A DNA stretch of 64,000 bases from the NCBI GenBank assembly GCA_900545655.1, contig UQZY01000001.1, positions 1 through 64,000 of the forward strand, given 5' to 3'. The DNA is from an uncultured Oscillospiraceae bacterium (GTDB lineage Bacteria; Bacillota; Clostridia; Oscillospirales; Acutalibacteraceae). The notes under the pieces are model-generated. The model worked only from the letters and a program-made list of their open reading frames with translations. It did not search any database and was not told the DNA's origin. This document shows positions 25,478 through 36,360 of this stretch, in pieces. The stretch's first letter is position 1; each line of letters begins with the position of its first letter. The translations under genes were made by a program, and so were the position numbers.

Positions 25478-26098
25478 TTATCTGGAGTAGAACTCAACGA
25501 TGTAATGCTCTTCAACAGGAGCTGCGATCTGCTCACGCTCCGGAAGATTTACAACCTTGCCGTTTGTTCCGTCTTTTGAAAGCCATGTCGGAACCGGTCT
25601 TGAACCGTTAGCCTCAATAATTGTCTTGAAGCTTTCAGTATCGGCACTCTTCTCCTTGATTGAAACTACGTCACCTGCTTTAAGAAGGTAAGATGGAATG
25701 TCAACCTTCTTGCCGTTTACCTTGTAGTGACCATGAACAACAAGCTGTCTTGCCTGCTGACGTGAATTTGCCCAACCGAGCAAATAAACTACGTTGTCGA
25801 GACGGCTTTCACAGATTCTGAGTAAGTTCTCACCTGTCATACCCTCCTGCTTTTCAGCCATGAGGAAATACTTGTGGAACTGTCCTTCCTGAATACCATA
25901 GTATCTGCGAGCCTGCTGCTTTGTGCGAAGCTGGATACCGTATTCAGTTGTCTTTTTGCGGCCCTGACCGTGCTGACCCGGAGCATATGAACGACGCTCG
26001 AGCGCACATTTACCTGTGTAACATCTGTCACCCTTGAGGAAGAGTTTCTTTCCCTCACGGCGGCACTGCTTACAAACCGCACCGGTATATCTTGACAT
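25478..26098 (-). CDS. rpsD: 30S ribosomal protein S4
   Basis: 206 residues. The N-terminal zinc-binding form is present (Cys9, Cys12, Cys26, Cys31). The S4 RNA-binding domain is seen at [23 protein letters not shown] primary binder of 16S rRNA. It lies inside the alpha operon here, unlike B. subtilis where rpsD is separate; this arrangement is common in Clostridia. Confidence 0.98.
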   Translation of the reverse strand: MSRYTGAVCKQCRREGKKLFLKGDRCYTGKCALERRSYAPGQHGQGRKKTTEYGIQLRTKQQARRYYGIQEGQFHKYFLMAEKQEGMTGENLLRICESRLDNVVYLLGWANSRQQARQLVVHGHYKVNGKKVDIPSYLLKAGDVVSIKEKSADTESFKTIIEANGSRPVPTWLSKDGTNGKVVNLPEREQIAAPVEEHYIVEFYSR

Positions 26099-26114
26099 AT
26101 TGTTGCACCTCCTA

Positions 26115-26522
26115 TTATACGCGTCTTCTCTTCGGCGGACGGCAGCCGTTATGCGGAATCGGAGTAACGTCCTTGATAGATGTTACTTCAAGACCTGCTG
26201 TCTGCAATGCTCTGATTGCGGCTTCACGTCCTGCACCGGGACCTTTAACATAAACTTCAACAGTCTTCATACCATGATCAATTGCAATCTTAGCAGCTGT
26301 TTCTGCAGCAGTCTGTGCTGCGAACGGAGTAGACTTCTTTGAACCTCTGAAGCCCATCTCACCTGCTGATGCCCATGATACAGCGTTACCCTGTGTATCT
26401 GTTATAGTAACGATAGTATTGTTGAAAGTGGATTGGATATGTGCCGAACCGCAGTCGATATTCTTGCGGTCACGACGTCTACGTGTGGCTGTGGTTTTTT
26501 TACCTGAACCTTTAATAGCCAA
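26115..26522 (-). CDS. rpsK: 30S ribosomal protein S11
   Basis: 135 residues with the family core [17 protein letters not shown] and the basic C-terminus CRPPKRRRV. It forms part of the small-subunit platform near the mRNA exit. In the alpha operon, 17 bases after rpsM. Confidence 0.98.
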   Translation of the reverse strand: MAIKGSGKKTTATRRRRDRKNIDCGSAHIQSTFNNTIVTITDTQGNAVSWASAGEMGFRGSKKSTPFAAQTAAETAAKIAIDHGMKTVEVYVKGPGAGREAAIRALQTAGLEVTSIKDVTPIPHNGCRPPKRRRV

Positions 26523-26539
26523 TTGTACCCCTCCCTAAA

Positions 26540-26908
26540 TTACTTCTTCTTGTTTGCAACAGTCCTCTTCGGACCCTTACGTGTACGTGCATTTGTCTTA
26601 GAGCGCTGTCCTCTTACCGGAAGACCCTTTCTGTGACGAATGCCGCGATAGCAACCGATTTCAATAAGTCTCTTTATGTCAAGAGCTGTCTCACGACGAA
26701 GGTCACCTTCAACCTGTACATTGTGGTCAATGTACTCACGAAGCTTTGCGACATCTTCCTCGGTAAGGTCCTTAACTCTTGTGTCAGGATTAACGCCTGT
26801 AGCCTTAATGATATCCTTTGCTGTCTTTTCACCAATACCGTAGATGTATGTGAGAGCAATTTCCACTCTCTTCTCTCTCGGTAAGTCTACACCTGAAATA
26901 CGAGCCAT
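26540..26908 (-). CDS. rpsM: 30S ribosomal protein S13
   Basis: 122 residues with an N-terminal helix-two-turn-helix ([13 protein letters not shown]) and the basic C-terminal tail that contacts the P-site tRNA ([16 protein letters not shown]). Located in the small-subunit head. First full-size gene of the alpha group after rpmJ. Confidence 0.98.
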   Translation of the reverse strand: MARISGVDLPREKRVEIALTYIYGIGEKTAKDIIKATGVNPDTRVKDLTEEDVAKLREYIDHNVQVEGDLRRETALDIKRLIEIGCYRGIRHRKGLPVRGQRSKTNARTRKGPKRTVANKKK

Positions 26909-26948
26909 TTCTGCACCTCCATAATAATGGTTTTATAAAGAGCTAAAA

Positions 26949-27062
26949 TTAGCCCTGGCGTTGTTTGTGCTTAGGATTTTCACAGATAACCATTACTTTT
27001 CCTTTGCGCTTGATTACTTTGCACTTTTCGCACATTTTCTTTACAGAAGGTCTGACTTTCAT
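26949..27062 (-). CDS. rpmJ: 50S ribosomal protein L36
   Basis: 37 residues. ATG 27062 is chosen after TAGGAGG; longer in-frame readings add a non-homologous stretch over infA. The zinc-ribbon residues Cys11, Cys14, Cys27 and His32 are intact, so this is the zinc-binding form. It binds 23S rRNA. It lies between infA and rpsM, the usual place. Confidence 0.97.
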   Translation of the reverse strand: MKVRPSVKKMCEKCKVIKRKGKVMVICENPKHKQRQG

Positions 27063-27099
27063 TGTGTTACCTCCTAAAACTAAACTTTGTTGTTTATTA

Positions 27100-27318
27100 T
27101 TACTTTGATCGCCATGTAATGCGCCCGCGAGTAAGGTCATATGGCGACATCTCAACCGTTACTTTATCGCCCGGAAGTATACGAATATAATTCATTCTGA
27201 GCTTTCCGGAAATATGGGCAAGTATCTGGTGACCGTTTTCAAGCTCAACCTGAAACATTGCGTTCGGGAGAGCCTCGACAACGGTTCCCTCAATTTCGAT
27301 CATATCCTGCTTTGACAC
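27100..27318 (-). CDS. infA: Translation initiation factor IF-1
   Basis: 72 residues, one OB/S1-like domain ([36 protein letters not shown]). The start is GTG at 27318 after GGAGG. It binds the A site of the 30S subunit during initiation. Located between map and rpmJ. Confidence 0.98.
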   Translation of the reverse strand: MSKQDMIEIEGTVVEALPNAMFQVELENGHQILAHISGKLRMNYIRILPGDKVTVEMSPYDLTRGRITWRSK

Positions 27319-27346
27319 AACTTAACCTCCAAACAAATTGCTCAAA

Positions 27347-28096
27347 TCATACCCTTGTAAGAATCACCGGACCGTTGTCCGTGATTGCCACGGTATGTTC
27401 AAAATGAGCTGAAAGTTTTCCATCGGCTGTTTTCACAGTCCAACCATCGGATAATTGCTTTACCTTGTAAGTGCCCTCATTAATCATGGGCTCTATGGCA
27501 ATGGTCATACCCGGTAGTAAACGTATGCCTCTGCCGGCTGTACCGAAGTTTGGTACTCCGGGGTCTTCATGAAGCTTTGTTCCGACACCGTGTCCCTCGT
27601 ATTCACGAACAACACCGTATCCTCTGCTCTCACAGTACTCCTGTACTGCGTGACCGATATCTCCGACTCTGCCGCCAGCGACAGCTGCCTCAATTCCTTT
27701 GTAAAGTGACTCTTTGGTAGTGTCGCACAACCGCTGCGCCTCCGGGGATATCTCCCCGACTGCGAATGTAGCGGCGTTGTCGCCGTTGTATCCGTTTATC
27801 TTTGCGCCGAGATCTATTGAAACAATGTCACCCGGCTTCAGGATACGCTTTTTACTCGGTATTCCATGAATAACCTCGTCGTTTATGGAAATACATGCAG
27901 TGCCGGGAAAACCGTACAGTCCCAGGAAGTTGGGTTCCGCTCCCTGTTTGATGATGTAATCATGGGCAACCTTATCAATCTCCCATGTTGAAACACCGGG
28001 CTTCACAGCCTCCCCTGCAAGCTGTAGTGCTTCCGCAGAAATTCTGCAGGCTGTTTTCATAAGCTCAAGCTCATGCGATGTTTTAAGCACTATCAT
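27347..28096 (-). CDS. map: Methionine aminopeptidase, type I
   Basis: 249 residues. Metal ligands are visible in SIDLGAKINGYNGDNAATF (two Asp), GHGVGTKLHEDP (His), AIEPMIN (Glu) and FEHTVAI (Glu). It removes the initiator methionine in the cytoplasm. It starts 3 bases after adk, with its RBS GAGGAA within the adk 3' end, so the two are translationally coupled. Confidence 0.98.
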   Translation of the reverse strand: MIVLKTSHELELMKTACRISAEALQLAGEAVKPGVSTWEIDKVAHDYIIKQGAEPNFLGLYGFPGTACISINDEVIHGIPSKKRILKPGDIVSIDLGAKINGYNGDNAATFAVGEISPEAQRLCDTTKESLYKGIEAAVAGGRVGDIGHAVQEYCESRGYGVVREYEGHGVGTKLHEDPGVPNFGTAGRGIRLLPGMTIAIEPMINEGTYKVKQLSDGWTVKTADGKLSAHFEHTVAITDNGPVILTRV

Positions 28097-28099
28097 GTA

Positions 28100-28732
28100 T
28101 TATTCCTCTAATGCTTTAAGAACACGTTCCGTAATTTCCGAAACTGTTCCAAGTCCTTCTACTACGGAAAGCTTTCCTGCTTTTCCGTAAAAATCTTTAA
28201 GTGGCTCTGTCTGCTCATGATAGACCTTAAGTCTGTCAGATACAGTCTCGGGAGCATCGTCCTTACGCTGTACAAGTTCGCCGCCGCAGCTGTCACAGAT
28301 ACCGTCCTTCAAAGGCTTCTTGAACATGAGATGATAGGAAGCGCCGCATGTACCGCAGACTCTGCGTCCTGTCATTCTCTCCATGATGTTCTCGTCGGGT
28401 ACCTCAATATCAACAACCTTATCAATTGAAATTCCCATAGCATCAAGAGCTTCAGCCTGAGGAATTGTTCTCGGGAAACCGTCAAGAATGAAACCGTTTT
28501 TACAGTCGTCCTTTGCAAGACGCTCCTTGATGATTCCGATAACAACCTCGTCAGGTACAAGCTGGCCGGCCTCGATGAAGGACTTTGCTTTAAGTCCCAT
28601 CTCCGTGCCGTTCTTTAAAGCCTCTCTTATGATGTTACCTGTCGAAACGGTCGGTATGCCGAACTTTTCGGCAACGATCTCTGCCTGAGTTCCTTTTCCC
28701 GCGCCGGGAGCGCCCAAAAATATAATTTTCAT
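28100..28732 (-). CDS. adk: Adenylate kinase
   Basis: 210 residues. P-loop GAPGAGKGTQ near residue 8. The LID domain carries a zinc site (CGTC...CDSC) as in other Gram-positives. It catalyses ATP + AMP to 2 ADP. The ATG at 28732 is preferred over the GTG at 28741 because GAGGTG lies 8 bases upstream and the family N-terminus MKIIFLGAPG begins there. Located between secY and map. Confidence 0.98.
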   Translation of the reverse strand: MKIIFLGAPGAGKGTQAEIVAEKFGIPTVSTGNIIREALKNGTEMGLKAKSFIEAGQLVPDEVVIGIIKERLAKDDCKNGFILDGFPRTIPQAEALDAMGISIDKVVDIEVPDENIMERMTGRRVCGTCGASYHLMFKKPLKDGICDSCGGELVQRKDDAPETVSDRLKVYHEQTEPLKDFYGKAGKLSVVEGLGTVSEITERVLKALEE

Positions 28733-28751
28733 ACAAAGCACCTCTCAGTTA

Positions 28752-30074
28752 TCAGTCAAGAAATCCTTTATAGTGACGCATCATCATCTGTGATTCAAGC
28801 TGTCTTACTGTTTCAAGAGCGACACCTACAAGGATGATTACAGATGTACCACCGAGCGAAATATTCATCGGCTTATGGCAAAGTGTCGTAATCTGAGAGA
28901 ATACGATAGGAAGAATTGCTACAACACTTATGAGAAGTGCGCCAAGCAATGTAATCCTTGACAAAACCTTTGCGATGTAATCCGATGTGGGCTTACCGGG
29001 TCTGATTCCCGGAATAGAACCGCTGTTTCTACGAAGATTGTTTGCCATCTCCACGGGATTGTACTGAATTGTTGCATAGAAATATGCAAAGAAGATGATA
29101 AGTACAAAATAGAGAAGTCCGTAGAACCAATTCGTTGAGTTGAATAAGTTGAAGAACTTATCCCAGCCGCCGCCTTCCTTGATTTTGTTTGAAACAAACA
29201 TCTCAATTGTCGGTGGAAGGGAAAGAATTGAACTTGCGAAGATAATCGGCATAACACCTGACATGTTTACCTTGATAGGCATGTGGGTGCTCTGTCCGCC
29301 ATACATCTTACGTCCTACAACACGCTTTGCGTATGCAACCGGAATTCTTCTCTCCGAGTTGTCCATCCATACTATGAAAACAACAAGTGCAATCATAATG
29401 ATGAACGCGAGCGGTGCAAACAGATAGTAAAGACCGCCGTACTGGAAGTAACCGAAGATGTATGTCATGGTTGTCGGTATACGTGAAACGATACCGGCAA
29501 AAAGTATCATTGAAATTCCGTTGCCTATACCTCTCTGGTTTATTGCCTCTCCCATCCACATGAGGAGACAAGAACCTGCAGACAAAACGAGGATTATTGC
29601 AAAAGCTTGAAGTACTGCAGAGAAACCAGTAAATGCGGCTCCGTTTGCATCAGTTGCAATGAATCCGCCGCTGCGGAGGTAGAAGAAATAGCCGGTTGAC
29701 TGAAGGATTGCGATGATAACTGCACCTATTCTCGTGATAAATGCAATCTTTTTCTTTCCCTCTTCTCCCTCTTTTGCGAGATTCTCAAGTGCAGGTATGG
29801 CAACTGTGAGAAGTTGAATGATAATTGATGAGTTGATATACGGTGTGATTGACATAGCAAACAATGTACCGTAGTTAAACGCATCACCGGTCATCATACT
29901 GAGGTAGTTCATGAAGTTTGAACCTGCGGTATCCTGTATGATACCTGCCGCAGCATCCGTGAAAGGAACCGGAATGGCAGCTCCCAATCTGAAAAGGAAG
30001 ATAATAAGAGCTGTGAAAAGCATTTTCTTTCTAAGGTCTGGTACTTTTAAAGCATTGCGTAATGTCTGCAACAT
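28752..30074 (-). CDS. secY: Protein translocase subunit SecY
   Basis: 440 residues with ten membrane helices. It is the channel of the Sec translocon for signal-peptide and membrane proteins, including the many lipoproteins in this window. Characteristic loops are seen, e.g. GIRPGKPTSDYI before helix 8 or 9 and the N-terminal RKKMLFTALIIFLFRLG. It follows rplO with a 1-base gap. Confidence 0.99.
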   Translation of the reverse strand: MLQTLRNALKVPDLRKKMLFTALIIFLFRLGAAIPVPFTDAAAGIIQDTAGSNFMNYLSMMTGDAFNYGTLFAMSITPYINSSIIIQLLTVAIPALENLAKEGEEGKKKIAFITRIGAVIIAILQSTGYFFYLRSGGFIATDANGAAFTGFSAVLQAFAIILVLSAGSCLLMWMGEAINQRGIGNGISMILFAGIVSRIPTTMTYIFGYFQYGGLYYLFAPLAFIIMIALVVFIVWMDNSERRIPVAYAKRVVGRKMYGGQSTHMPIKVNMSGVMPIIFASSILSLPPTIEMFVSNKIKEGGGWDKFFNLFNSTNWFYGLLYFVLIIFFAYFYATIQYNPVEMANNLRRNSGSIPGIRPGKPTSDYIAKVLSRITLLGALLISVVAILPIVFSQITTLCHKPMNISLGGTSVIILVGVALETVRQLESQMMMRHYKGFLD

Positions 30075-30075
30075 T

Positions 30076-30519
30076 TTAAACCACCTCTGCCTTTCCGCCG
30101 GCTGCTTCTATTTTTGCTTTTGCAGCCTCTGAATAAGCGTTCACCTTAACTTCCAATTTCTTTGTAAGATCACCGTTACCGAGAACCTTGACACCGTCAA
30201 GCTCCTTCTTGATAAGTCCCGAAGCCTTAAGAGCAGCTACGTCTACAACGTCTCCGTCGTTAAATCTCTTTTCAAGGTCCGAAACGTTTACTGTAACGAT
30301 TTCCTTTGCGAAAATGTTATTGAAGCCTCTCTTTGGAAGTCTTCTCTGTAAAGGCATCTGTCCGCCTTCAAAACCCGGACGCATACCTCTACCTGCTCTT
30401 GCGAGCTGTCCCTTGTGACCCTTGCCGGCAGTCTTACCCTGGCCTGAAGCCGGGCCTCGACCGATACGCTTTACTGCTTTTTTCGAACCGGCAGCAGGTG
30501 TGAGTTCATGCAATTTCAT
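30076..30519 (-). CDS. rplO: 50S ribosomal protein L15
   Basis: 147 residues with the glycine- and lysine-rich N-terminus ([19 protein letters not shown]) typical of L15 and the globular C-terminal part. A late-assembly protein of the large subunit. Located between rpmD and secY. Confidence 0.98.
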   Translation of the reverse strand: MKLHELTPAAGSKKAVKRIGRGPASGQGKTAGKGHKGQLARAGRGMRPGFEGGQMPLQRRLPKRGFNNIFAKEIVTVNVSDLEKRFNDGDVVDVAALKASGLIKKELDGVKVLGNGDLTKKLEVKVNAYSEAAKAKIEAAGGKAEVV

Positions 30520-30530
30520 GTTTGCACCTC

Positions 30531-30725
30531 CTAAGCTTTGGTAACTTCGATAAGGTGTGCAATCTTACGAACCTTACCTTGAGTCTGAGGATTGTCAGGC
30601 TGTGTTGATACATCGCCTATCTTGCGAAGGCCAAGTGCATGAGCGGTTGCAATCTGGTCCTTCTTGCTGCCGATAAGGCTTCTTACGAGCTTTACTTCAA
30701 CAGTTTTAACTTTTGCTTTAGCCAT
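30531..30725 (-). CDS. rpmD: 50S ribosomal protein L30
   Basis: 64 residues, the usual short bacterial form: [25 protein letters not shown]. It binds 23S rRNA. Located between rpsE and rplO with short gaps and its own GGAGG RBS. Confidence 0.97.
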   Translation of the reverse strand: MAKAKVKTVEVKLVRSLIGSKKDQIATAHALGLRKIGDVSTQPDNPQTQGKVRKIAHLIEVTKA

Positions 30726-30739
30726 TTAAACCGCCCTCC

Positions 30740-31240
30740 TTAACCTAAAATTTCATCTGGTGTTTTTCCGCGAATTTCAGCAACTTCCTCGACATTGCGA
30801 AGTCTTGAGAGACCGTCTATGGTAGCTCTTACAACATTGCACGGATTGTTTGAACGAAGTGCCTTTGAACGGATGTCCTTTATTCCTACTGTCTCAACAA
30901 CAGCACGAACAGGACCGCCTGCGATAACTCCCGTACCGGGAGCAGCCGGCTTAAGCAGAACAACGCCTGCTCCGAACTTACCTGTTATCTCATGAGGGAT
31001 AGTTGTACCCTTAAGAGCAACCTTGATTAAGTTCTTCTTCGCATCCTCGATACCCTTGCGGATAGCATCGGGAACCTCGCCCGACTTACCGATACCGAAA
31101 CCGATAATGCCGTTGCCGTCTCCGACAACTACGAGAGCTGCGAACTTAAAGATACGTCCACCTTTAACTGTCTTTGATACACGGTTAATGGTAATGACAC
31201 GCTCTTGTAACTCTAAATTAGAAGCATCTATCTTAGCCAA
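30740..31240 (-). CDS. rpsE: 30S ribosomal protein S5
   Basis: 166 residues with a double-stranded RNA-binding-like N-terminal domain ([16 protein letters not shown]) and a C-terminal domain ([15 protein letters not shown]). It lies at the mRNA entry and contributes to decoding accuracy. Located in the spc region. Confidence 0.98.
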   Translation of the reverse strand: MAKIDASNLELQERVITINRVSKTVKGGRIFKFAALVVVGDGNGIIGFGIGKSGEVPDAIRKGIEDAKKNLIKVALKGTTIPHEITGKFGAGVVLLKPAAPGTGVIAGGPVRAVVETVGIKDIRSKALRSNNPCNVVRATIDGLSRLRNVEEVAEIRGKTPDEILG

Positions 31241-31263
31241 AAGTTTTTCCTCCTTACCATTGA

Positions 31264-31623
31264 TTAGAACTTAAGGCCACCCTCACGGGCACCCTCTGCA
31301 AGCTCTTCTACACGACCATGGTAAACATAGCCTCCACGATCAAAAACTACTTCTGTGATATTTTTCTTTACAGCACGCTCTGCAATGATCTTACCGATCT
31401 CACGAGCTGCTTCTTTGTTTCCGCCGTACTCCTTGAAAGTCTTCTCTGCTGTGGAAGCGCTTGCAAGTGTAACACCTGCCTCATCATCAATTATCTGAGC
31501 GTAGATGTTGTCGAGTGAGCGGTAAACACAAAGACGTGGACGCGCTGCTGTACCGGAAATTTTTCCGCGTACTCTCTTATGACGCTTAAGACGTGCTTTA
31601 TTGCTGTCTGTCTTAGTAACCAT
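31264..31623 (-). CDS. rplR: 50S ribosomal protein L18
   Basis: 119 residues, typical length. It binds 5S rRNA together with L5; the core [20 protein letters not shown] and the C-terminus [18 protein letters not shown] are family hallmarks. Located between rplF and rpsE. Confidence 0.98.
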   Translation of the reverse strand: MVTKTDSNKARLKRHKRVRGKISGTAARPRLCVYRSLDNIYAQIIDDEAGVTLASASTAEKTFKEYGGNKEAAREIGKIIAERAVKKNITEVVFDRGGYVYHGRVEELAEGAREGGLKF

Positions 31624-31644
31624 ACTGTTTTTTCACTCCTTTTA

Positions 31645-32190
31645 TTATTTACCGCCTTTACCGGCTTTACCTTCTTTACGACGAATATGCTCAGTCGCAT
31701 ACTTGATACCCTTGCCCTTATACGGCTCCGGCGGACGCTTCTCACGGATTTCCGCTGCAAGCTGACCAACCTTCTGCTTATCGGCACCCGAAATAATAAT
31801 CTTATTCGGAGCAGGTACGTCGATTGAAATTCCCTCAGGAGCTGTCATTACAACGCTGTGTGAATAACCGATTGTGAGAACAAGGTCATTGCCCTGCTTC
31901 TGAGCACGGTAACCGACACCGTTTACCTCAAGTTCCTTAGAGAAACCGTTTGTAACACCTTCAACCATGTTGGCAATAAGTGTTCTGGTAAGACCATGAA
32001 GAGATCTGTTCTCTTTGTTGTCGTCCGGACGGGAAACGATAATCTCTGCGTCCGAAATCTCAACCTTCATGTTCTGATGTACTGTTCTGGAAAGGGTACC
32101 TTTAGGGCCTTTAACAGTAACAGTGTTTCCGTCCATTTTAACTTCAACGCCGGCCGGAATAGCTATTGGCATTCTGCCTATACGAGACAT
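31645..32190 (-). CDS. rplF: 50S ribosomal protein L6
   Basis: 181 residues in two similar domains. The start [17 protein letters not shown] and the C-terminal [15 protein letters not shown] (the conserved rRNA-binding part) are clear. It lies near the factor-binding site of the large subunit. Confidence 0.98.
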   Translation of the reverse strand: MSRIGRMPIAIPAGVEVKMDGNTVTVKGPKGTLSRTVHQNMKVEISDAEIIVSRPDDNKENRSLHGLTRTLIANMVEGVTNGFSKELEVNGVGYRAQKQGNDLVLTIGYSHSVVMTAPEGISIDVPAPNKIIISGADKQKVGQLAAEIREKRPPEPYKGKGIKYATEHIRRKEGKAGKGGK

Positions 32191-32204
32191 ATTACTGTTC
32201 CTCC

Positions 32205-32603
32205 TTACCAGATAAATGCGAGAACCTCGCCGCCTACGTTGGCTTTACGAGCCTCTTTATCTGTCATAATACCCTTGGATGTTGAGAGAATAGCAATACC
32301 AAGACCCTTCATTACACGAGGCATGTTCTCACAGTCTGTGTAAATTCGAAGACCAGGCTTTGAAACTCTCTTAAGTCCGGTAATAACCTGTGACTTGTTA
32401 GGACCGTATTTGAGTGTGATTTCGATCATACCCTGCTTACCGTCTTCTGTTACGGTGAAGCTTTTGATGTATCCCTCATCAACAAGAATCTGAGCAATAG
32501 CTTTCTTCATGTTGGATGCGGGAATCTGAACTGTATCATGTTTAGCTGCATTAGCATTTCTAATTCTTGTAAGCATATCTGCTACTGAATCTGTGATTTG
32601 CAT
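32205..32603 (-). CDS. rpsH: 30S ribosomal protein S8
   Basis: 132 residues, with start [15 protein letters not shown] and end [21 protein letters not shown] as in the family. It binds the central domain of 16S rRNA and in E. coli represses the spc operon; whether it does so here cannot be seen. Confidence 0.98.
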   Translation of the reverse strand: MQITDSVADMLTRIRNANAAKHDTVQIPASNMKKAIAQILVDEGYIKSFTVTEDGKQGMIEITLKYGPNKSQVITGLKRVSKPGLRIYTDCENMPRVMKGLGIAILSTSKGIMTDKEARKANVGGEVLAFIW

Positions 32604-32634
32604 TTGCGTTCCCTCCTTTGTTATTGCTCAATAA

Positions 32635-32820
32635 TTACCAGCTTGCTTTCTTGACACCGGGGATCTGACCCTTGTGAGCAAGTTCTCTGAAGCAGATACG
32701 GCAAACGCCGTATTTTCTGAGGTAGGCATGTGGTCTACCGCAGATTTTACATCTGTTATACTGTCTTGTTGAATATTTAGCCGGACGAGCCTGCTTAACT
32801 TTCATAGATTTCTTAGCCAC
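32635..32820 (-). CDS. rpsN: 30S ribosomal protein S14, zinc type
   Basis: 61 residues, the short zinc-binding (type Z) form: four Cys at CKIC (24-27) and CRIC (40-43). It is located in the head of the small subunit. No zinc-free paralog lies in this window. Confidence 0.98.
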   Translation of the reverse strand: MAKKSMKVKQARPAKYSTRQYNRCKICGRPHAYLRKYGVCRICFRELAHKGQIPGVKKASW

Positions 32821-32834
32821 TTTGTCTACCCTCC

Positions 32835-33374
32835 TTATTTAGCAAACGGAGCACCCATAAGGGTTAAGAGCTCTTTTGCTTCTTCATCTGTCTTTGCTGT
32901 TGTAACAAAACAAATATCCATACCGCGGATGGCATCAATCTTATCATAATCAATTTCAGGGAAGATAAGCTGTTCCTTAACACCCATTGAATAGTTTCCT
33001 CTGCCATCGAATGAATCCGGATTAATTCCTCTGAAGTCTCTTACTCTCGGAAGAGCAAGGTTTAAGAACCTGTCAAGGAATTCATACATTCTGTCACCAC
33101 GAAGTGTTACCTTAACGCCGATAACCATACCCTCACGGAGCTTGAAGTTAGCAACTGACTTCTTTGCCTTACAAAGAACAGGTCTCTGACCTGTGATGAT
33201 TGAAAGGTCATTTACTATAGCGTCAACAACCTTTGAATTGTCCTTTGCTTCACCGCAGCCTACGTTGATAACAATCTTATCGAGTTTTGGGATCTGCATT
33301 ACACTCTTGTAGCCGAATTTCTTCATAAGAGCAGGGGCAACTTCGCTTCTGTACATTTCTTTAAGTCTAGCCAT
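32835..33374 (-). CDS. rplE: 50S ribosomal protein L5
   Basis: 179 residues. Family landmarks are [23 protein letters not shown] and [21 protein letters not shown]. It binds 5S rRNA and contacts the P-site tRNA. Located between rplX and rpsN. Confidence 0.98.
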   Translation of the reverse strand: MARLKEMYRSEVAPALMKKFGYKSVMQIPKLDKIVINVGCGEAKDNSKVVDAIVNDLSIITGQRPVLCKAKKSVANFKLREGMVIGVKVTLRGDRMYEFLDRFLNLALPRVRDFRGINPDSFDGRGNYSMGVKEQLIFPEIDYDKIDAIRGMDICFVTTAKTDEEAKELLTLMGAPFAK

Positions 33375-33391
33375 TGTGCATTGTCCCTCCC

Positions 33392-33712
33392 TTATTCAAA
33401 CTGTGCGCCGCACTTCTTGCAAACGCGAACTTTTTTGCCGTTCTTGTCAACTGAATGACCTACACGTGTTGCCTTGCCGCACTTCGGGCAAACGAGCTGA
33501 ACCTTGTCTGCATAGAGAGCACTCTCTGCTTTTATAAGGCCGCCTGCCTCACCCATCTTGCGGGGCTTAACGTGCTTTGTGATGATGTTGATACCCTCAA
33601 CAATTACCTTACCCTCGGAAGGTGCAACCTGAAGAACCTTACCCTTCTGGCCACGGTACTTACCATTGATAACGATAACTTCATCACCTGTTTTAACGTG
33701 AACTTTACTCAT
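33392..33712 (-). CDS. rplX: 50S ribosomal protein L24 with C-terminal zinc ribbon
   Basis: 106 residues. The KOW motif [16 protein letters not shown] near the N-terminus is an assembly-initiator feature. The C-terminus has two CxxC pairs (CPKC and CKKC), a zinc ribbon seen in part of the Clostridia L24 proteins. ATG 33712 is chosen after GGAGG; the longer in-frame start at 33751 overlaps rplN. Confidence 0.97.
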   Translation of the reverse strand: MSKVHVKTGDEVIVINGKYRGQKGKVLQVAPSEGKVIVEGINIITKHVKPRKMGEAGGLIKAESALYADKVQLVCPKCGKATRVGHSVDKNGKKVRVCKKCGAQFE

Positions 33713-33731
33713 TATCTCTTTGCACCTCCAA

Positions 33732-34100
33732 TTAAAGTACTTCCGGAGCAAGGCTCAGAATCTTTGTGAATTCCTTATCACGAAGTTCACGAGCTACCGG
33801 TCCGAAAATACGTGTTCCTTTCGGATTCTTGTCGTCTCTTATAATAACAGCGGCATTTTCATCAAAACGGATATATGTTCCGTCATCACGACGAACGCCC
33901 TTAACTGTTCTTACTACAACTGCTTTTACTACTTCGCCTTTTTTAACAGTTCCGCCCGGAGTTGCTTTCTTTACGGAAGCAACGATGACGTCACCGATGT
34001 TGGCATACCTCCTGCCGGTTCCTCCAAGCACACGAATGCACATGATTTCCTTTGCGCCCGAGTTATCGGCAACCTTGAGGTAACTCTGTTGCTGAATCAC
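33732..34100 (-). CDS. rplN: 50S ribosomal protein L14
   Basis: 122 residues with the family core [20 protein letters not shown]. It sits at the interface between subunits and is the binding site of RsfS in other bacteria. Located between rpsQ and rplX. Confidence 0.98.
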   Translation of the reverse strand: MIQQQSYLKVADNSGAKEIMCIRVLGGTGRRYANIGDVIVASVKKATPGGTVKKGEVVKAVVVRTVKGVRRDDGTYIRFDENAAVIIRDDKNPKGTRIFGPVARELRDKEFTKILSLAPEVL

Positions 34101-34119
34101 AGTGGTTCCCTCCTTTTAA

Positions 34120-34374
34120 TTACTTAGCCTTTTCGATTATTTCAACTACGCGCCATCTCTTATCCTTTGAAAGAGGACGTGTTTCCATTATGAGGACCTT
34201 ATCGCCTACACGGCACTCGTTGTTTTCGTCGTGTGCCTTTATCTTTACTGTACGATTAACGATCTTCTTATAAAGTGGATGTCTAACTCTGTCTTTAACA
34301 GTTACAACAACCGTCTTGTCCATCTTGTCAGATGAAACCATTCCGACCTGAGTCTTTCTAAGATTTCTTTCCAT
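34120..34374 (-). CDS. rpsQ: 30S ribosomal protein S17
   Basis: 84 residues with an OB-fold; family blocks [19 protein letters not shown] and [17 protein letters not shown]. It binds the 5' domain of 16S rRNA. Confidence 0.98.
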   Translation of the reverse strand: MERNLRKTQVGMVSSDKMDKTVVVTVKDRVRHPLYKKIVNRTVKIKAHDENNECRVGDKVLIMETRPLSKDKRWRVVEIIEKAK

Positions 34375-34396
34375 GAGCTTTAACCTCCATCTTTAC

Positions 34397-34600
34397 TTAC
34401 GCGTCTTCGCCGTGAAGTTCGATATCACGCTGAATTGTCATGATTCTTGCGATATCCTTTTTAACGGCCTTTATACGCATTGGATTTTCGAGCTGATTTA
34501 TAGCCTGCTGGAAGCGAAGCTTGAAAAGTTCGTCTTTAAGTTCGAGAAGTTTTGCGTCAAGCTCGGAGGCTGACAGTTTTCTGAGTTCTTGTGCTTTCAT
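34397..34600 (-). CDS. rpmC: 50S ribosomal protein L29
   Basis: 67 residues, two-helix protein: [19 protein letters not shown] and [16 protein letters not shown]. Located at the tunnel exit. Its start overlaps the rplP stop by one base (TAATG). Confidence 0.98.
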   Translation of the reverse strand: MKAQELRKLSASELDAKLLELKDELFKLRFQQAINQLENPMRIKAVKKDIARIMTIQRDIELHGEDA

Positions 34601-35025
34601 TACTGCTCACCCTCCTGTTCTTTCTTAGTAACAAACTTGCACTTTATAGGGAGCTTATTTGCAGCAAGACGCATAGCCTCACGTGCAAGCTCCTCATCAA
34701 CGCCGGCAATTTCAAACATAACTCTGCCCGGCTTAACTACTGCAACCCAGTATTCAGGGGAACCTTTACCTGAACCCATTCGGGTTTCAGCCGGCTTTTC
34801 TGTAATTGGCTTATCAGGGAAAATCTTTATCCATACCTGACCGCCACGCTTGATATAACGTGTCATAGCAATACGGGCTGCCTCGATCTGATTTGCTGTG
34901 ATCCAAGCCGGCTCAAGTGCTACAAGACCGTACTCACCGTAAGTAACAGTGTTGCCGCGGGTTGCCTTACCTGTAAGACGACCTCTCTGCTGCCTTCTGT
35001 ACTTAACTCTTTTCGGCATCAACAT
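34600..35025 (-). CDS. rplP: 50S ribosomal protein L16
   Basis: 141 residues starting [15 protein letters not shown]. The ATG at 35025 overlaps the rpsC stop (TAATG) and has GGGGGAGC 7 bases upstream. It is needed for the peptidyl-transferase centre region and 5S assembly. Conserved [16 protein letters not shown] is present. Confidence 0.98.
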   Translation of the reverse strand: MLMPKRVKYRRQQRGRLTGKATRGNTVTYGEYGLVALEPAWITANQIEAARIAMTRYIKRGGQVWIKIFPDKPITEKPAETRMGSGKGSPEYWVAVVKPGRVMFEIAGVDEELAREAMRLAANKLPIKCKFVTKKEQEGEQ

Positions 35026-35693
35026 TATTTAGCTCCCCCTTCCTTTTTATTTGTCTTACGTGTGTCGTGAAGTACTTCTCCTTTGTAGATCCATACCTTT
35101 ACACCGATACGTCCGTAAGTGGTATCTGCCTCTGCAAAACCGTAGTCAATGTCTGCACGGATTGTCTGAAGCGGAATAGTACCCTCGTGATAGCTCTCTG
35201 AACGTGCAATTTCTGCACCGCCGAGACGACCTGAAACCTGAGCCTTGATACCCTTTGCACCGAGTCTCATTGTTCTGCCGATAGCGAGCTTAAGAGCTCT
35301 ACGGTATGAAACACGCTTCTCAAGCTGAGCAGCAATGTTTTCTGCTACGAGCTGAGCATCGAGGTCCGGCTGCTTTATCTCAACGATGTTGAGTGAAACT
35401 TCTTTTCCGAGCTTCTTCTCACAAACTGCCTTGAGCTTTTCAATCTCTGCACCGCCGCGTCCGATAACCATACCGGGCTTTGCACAGAAGATGTTTATGC
35501 GAACGCGCTTTGCGTCACGCTCGATTTCTACTCTTGGTACTCCTGCAGGAGCCAAAGTTTTGAGAAGGTACTGTCTAAGCTGATAGTCTTCTATGAGAGT
35601 GTCGCCGAATTTGTTTGGATCTGCATACCAGCGAGATTCCCAATCCTTGATTACGCCGATTCTAAGACCTGTTGGATTTACTTTCTGTCCCAT
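35025..35693 (-). CDS. rpsC: 30S ribosomal protein S3
   Basis: 222 residues. ATG 35693 is chosen after GGAGGAGG because the family N-terminus [14 protein letters not shown] begins there. The KH domain contains [11 protein letters not shown]. It lies at the mRNA entry tunnel. Confidence 0.98.
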   Translation of the reverse strand: MGQKVNPTGLRIGVIKDWESRWYADPNKFGDTLIEDYQLRQYLLKTLAPAGVPRVEIERDAKRVRINIFCAKPGMVIGRGGAEIEKLKAVCEKKLGKEVSLNIVEIKQPDLDAQLVAENIAAQLEKRVSYRRALKLAIGRTMRLGAKGIKAQVSGRLGGAEIARSESYHEGTIPLQTIRADIDYGFAEADTTYGRIGVKVWIYKGEVLHDTRKTNKKEGGAK

Positions 35694-35712
35694 ATTCTTA
35701 CCTCCTCCTTTC

Positions 35713-36045
35713 TTATTCTGCTTCCTTGAGTACAAGGGTTATATGAGATGTTTTCTTATTGATTCTGTAAGCACGTCCCTTTGACATGGGTCTTATACGC
35801 TTAAGCGTCGGACCCTGATCAACCGAACAAGCTGCAACATAGAGCTTTGTTGTGTCCATGTCTTTGTTCTCAGCATTTGCGATTGCTGATTTGAGTAATT
35901 TCTCAAGAACTTCACACGCAGCCTTAGGTGTGTGCTTGAGAATTGCCATTGCCTTATCAACAGGCTGATTTCTGATAAGGTCAAGAACAATTTTAACCTT
36001 ACGAGGTGCGATTCTTACGAATGTTACCTTAGCTGTTGCTTCCAT
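35713..36045 (-). CDS. rplV: 50S ribosomal protein L22
   Basis: 110 residues with the extended beta hairpin that lines the peptide tunnel ([18 protein letters not shown]). Early-assembly 23S rRNA binder. Located between rpsS and rpsC. Confidence 0.98.
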   Translation of the reverse strand: MEATAKVTFVRIAPRKVKIVLDLIRNQPVDKAMAILKHTPKAACEVLEKLLKSAIANAENKDMDTTKLYVAACSVDQGPTLKRIRPMSKGRAYRINKKTSHITLVLKEAE

Positions 36046-36066
36046 TGTTACACACTCCTTTGACTA

Positions 36067-36339
36067 TTATTTACCGGTCTTTGATCCGGCATGACCTTTG
36101 TAAGTTCTTGTCGGTGCAAATTCACCAAGTTTGTGTCCTACCATGTCCTCAGTAACATATACCGGAACGTGTTTACGTCCATCGTGAACTGCGAAGGTAT
36201 GACCAACGAAATCTGGGAAAATTGTTGAAGAGCGGCTCCATGTTTTAAGAACAATCTTTTCTCCTGCTTCGTTCATCTTCTGAACTCTTGCGAGAAGCTT
36301 AGGTTGCACGTATGGGCCCTTCTTAGTACTTCTGCTCAT
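36067..36339 (-). CDS. rpsS: 30S ribosomal protein S19
   Basis: 90 residues starting [11 protein letters not shown]; core [20 protein letters not shown]. It pairs with S13 in the small-subunit head. Confidence 0.98.
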   Translation of the reverse strand: MSRSTKKGPYVQPKLLARVQKMNEAGEKIVLKTWSRSSTIFPDFVGHTFAVHDGRKHVPVYVTEDMVGHKLGEFAPTRTYKGHAGSKTGK

Positions 36340-36360
36340 TATTCATAACTCCTTTCACGA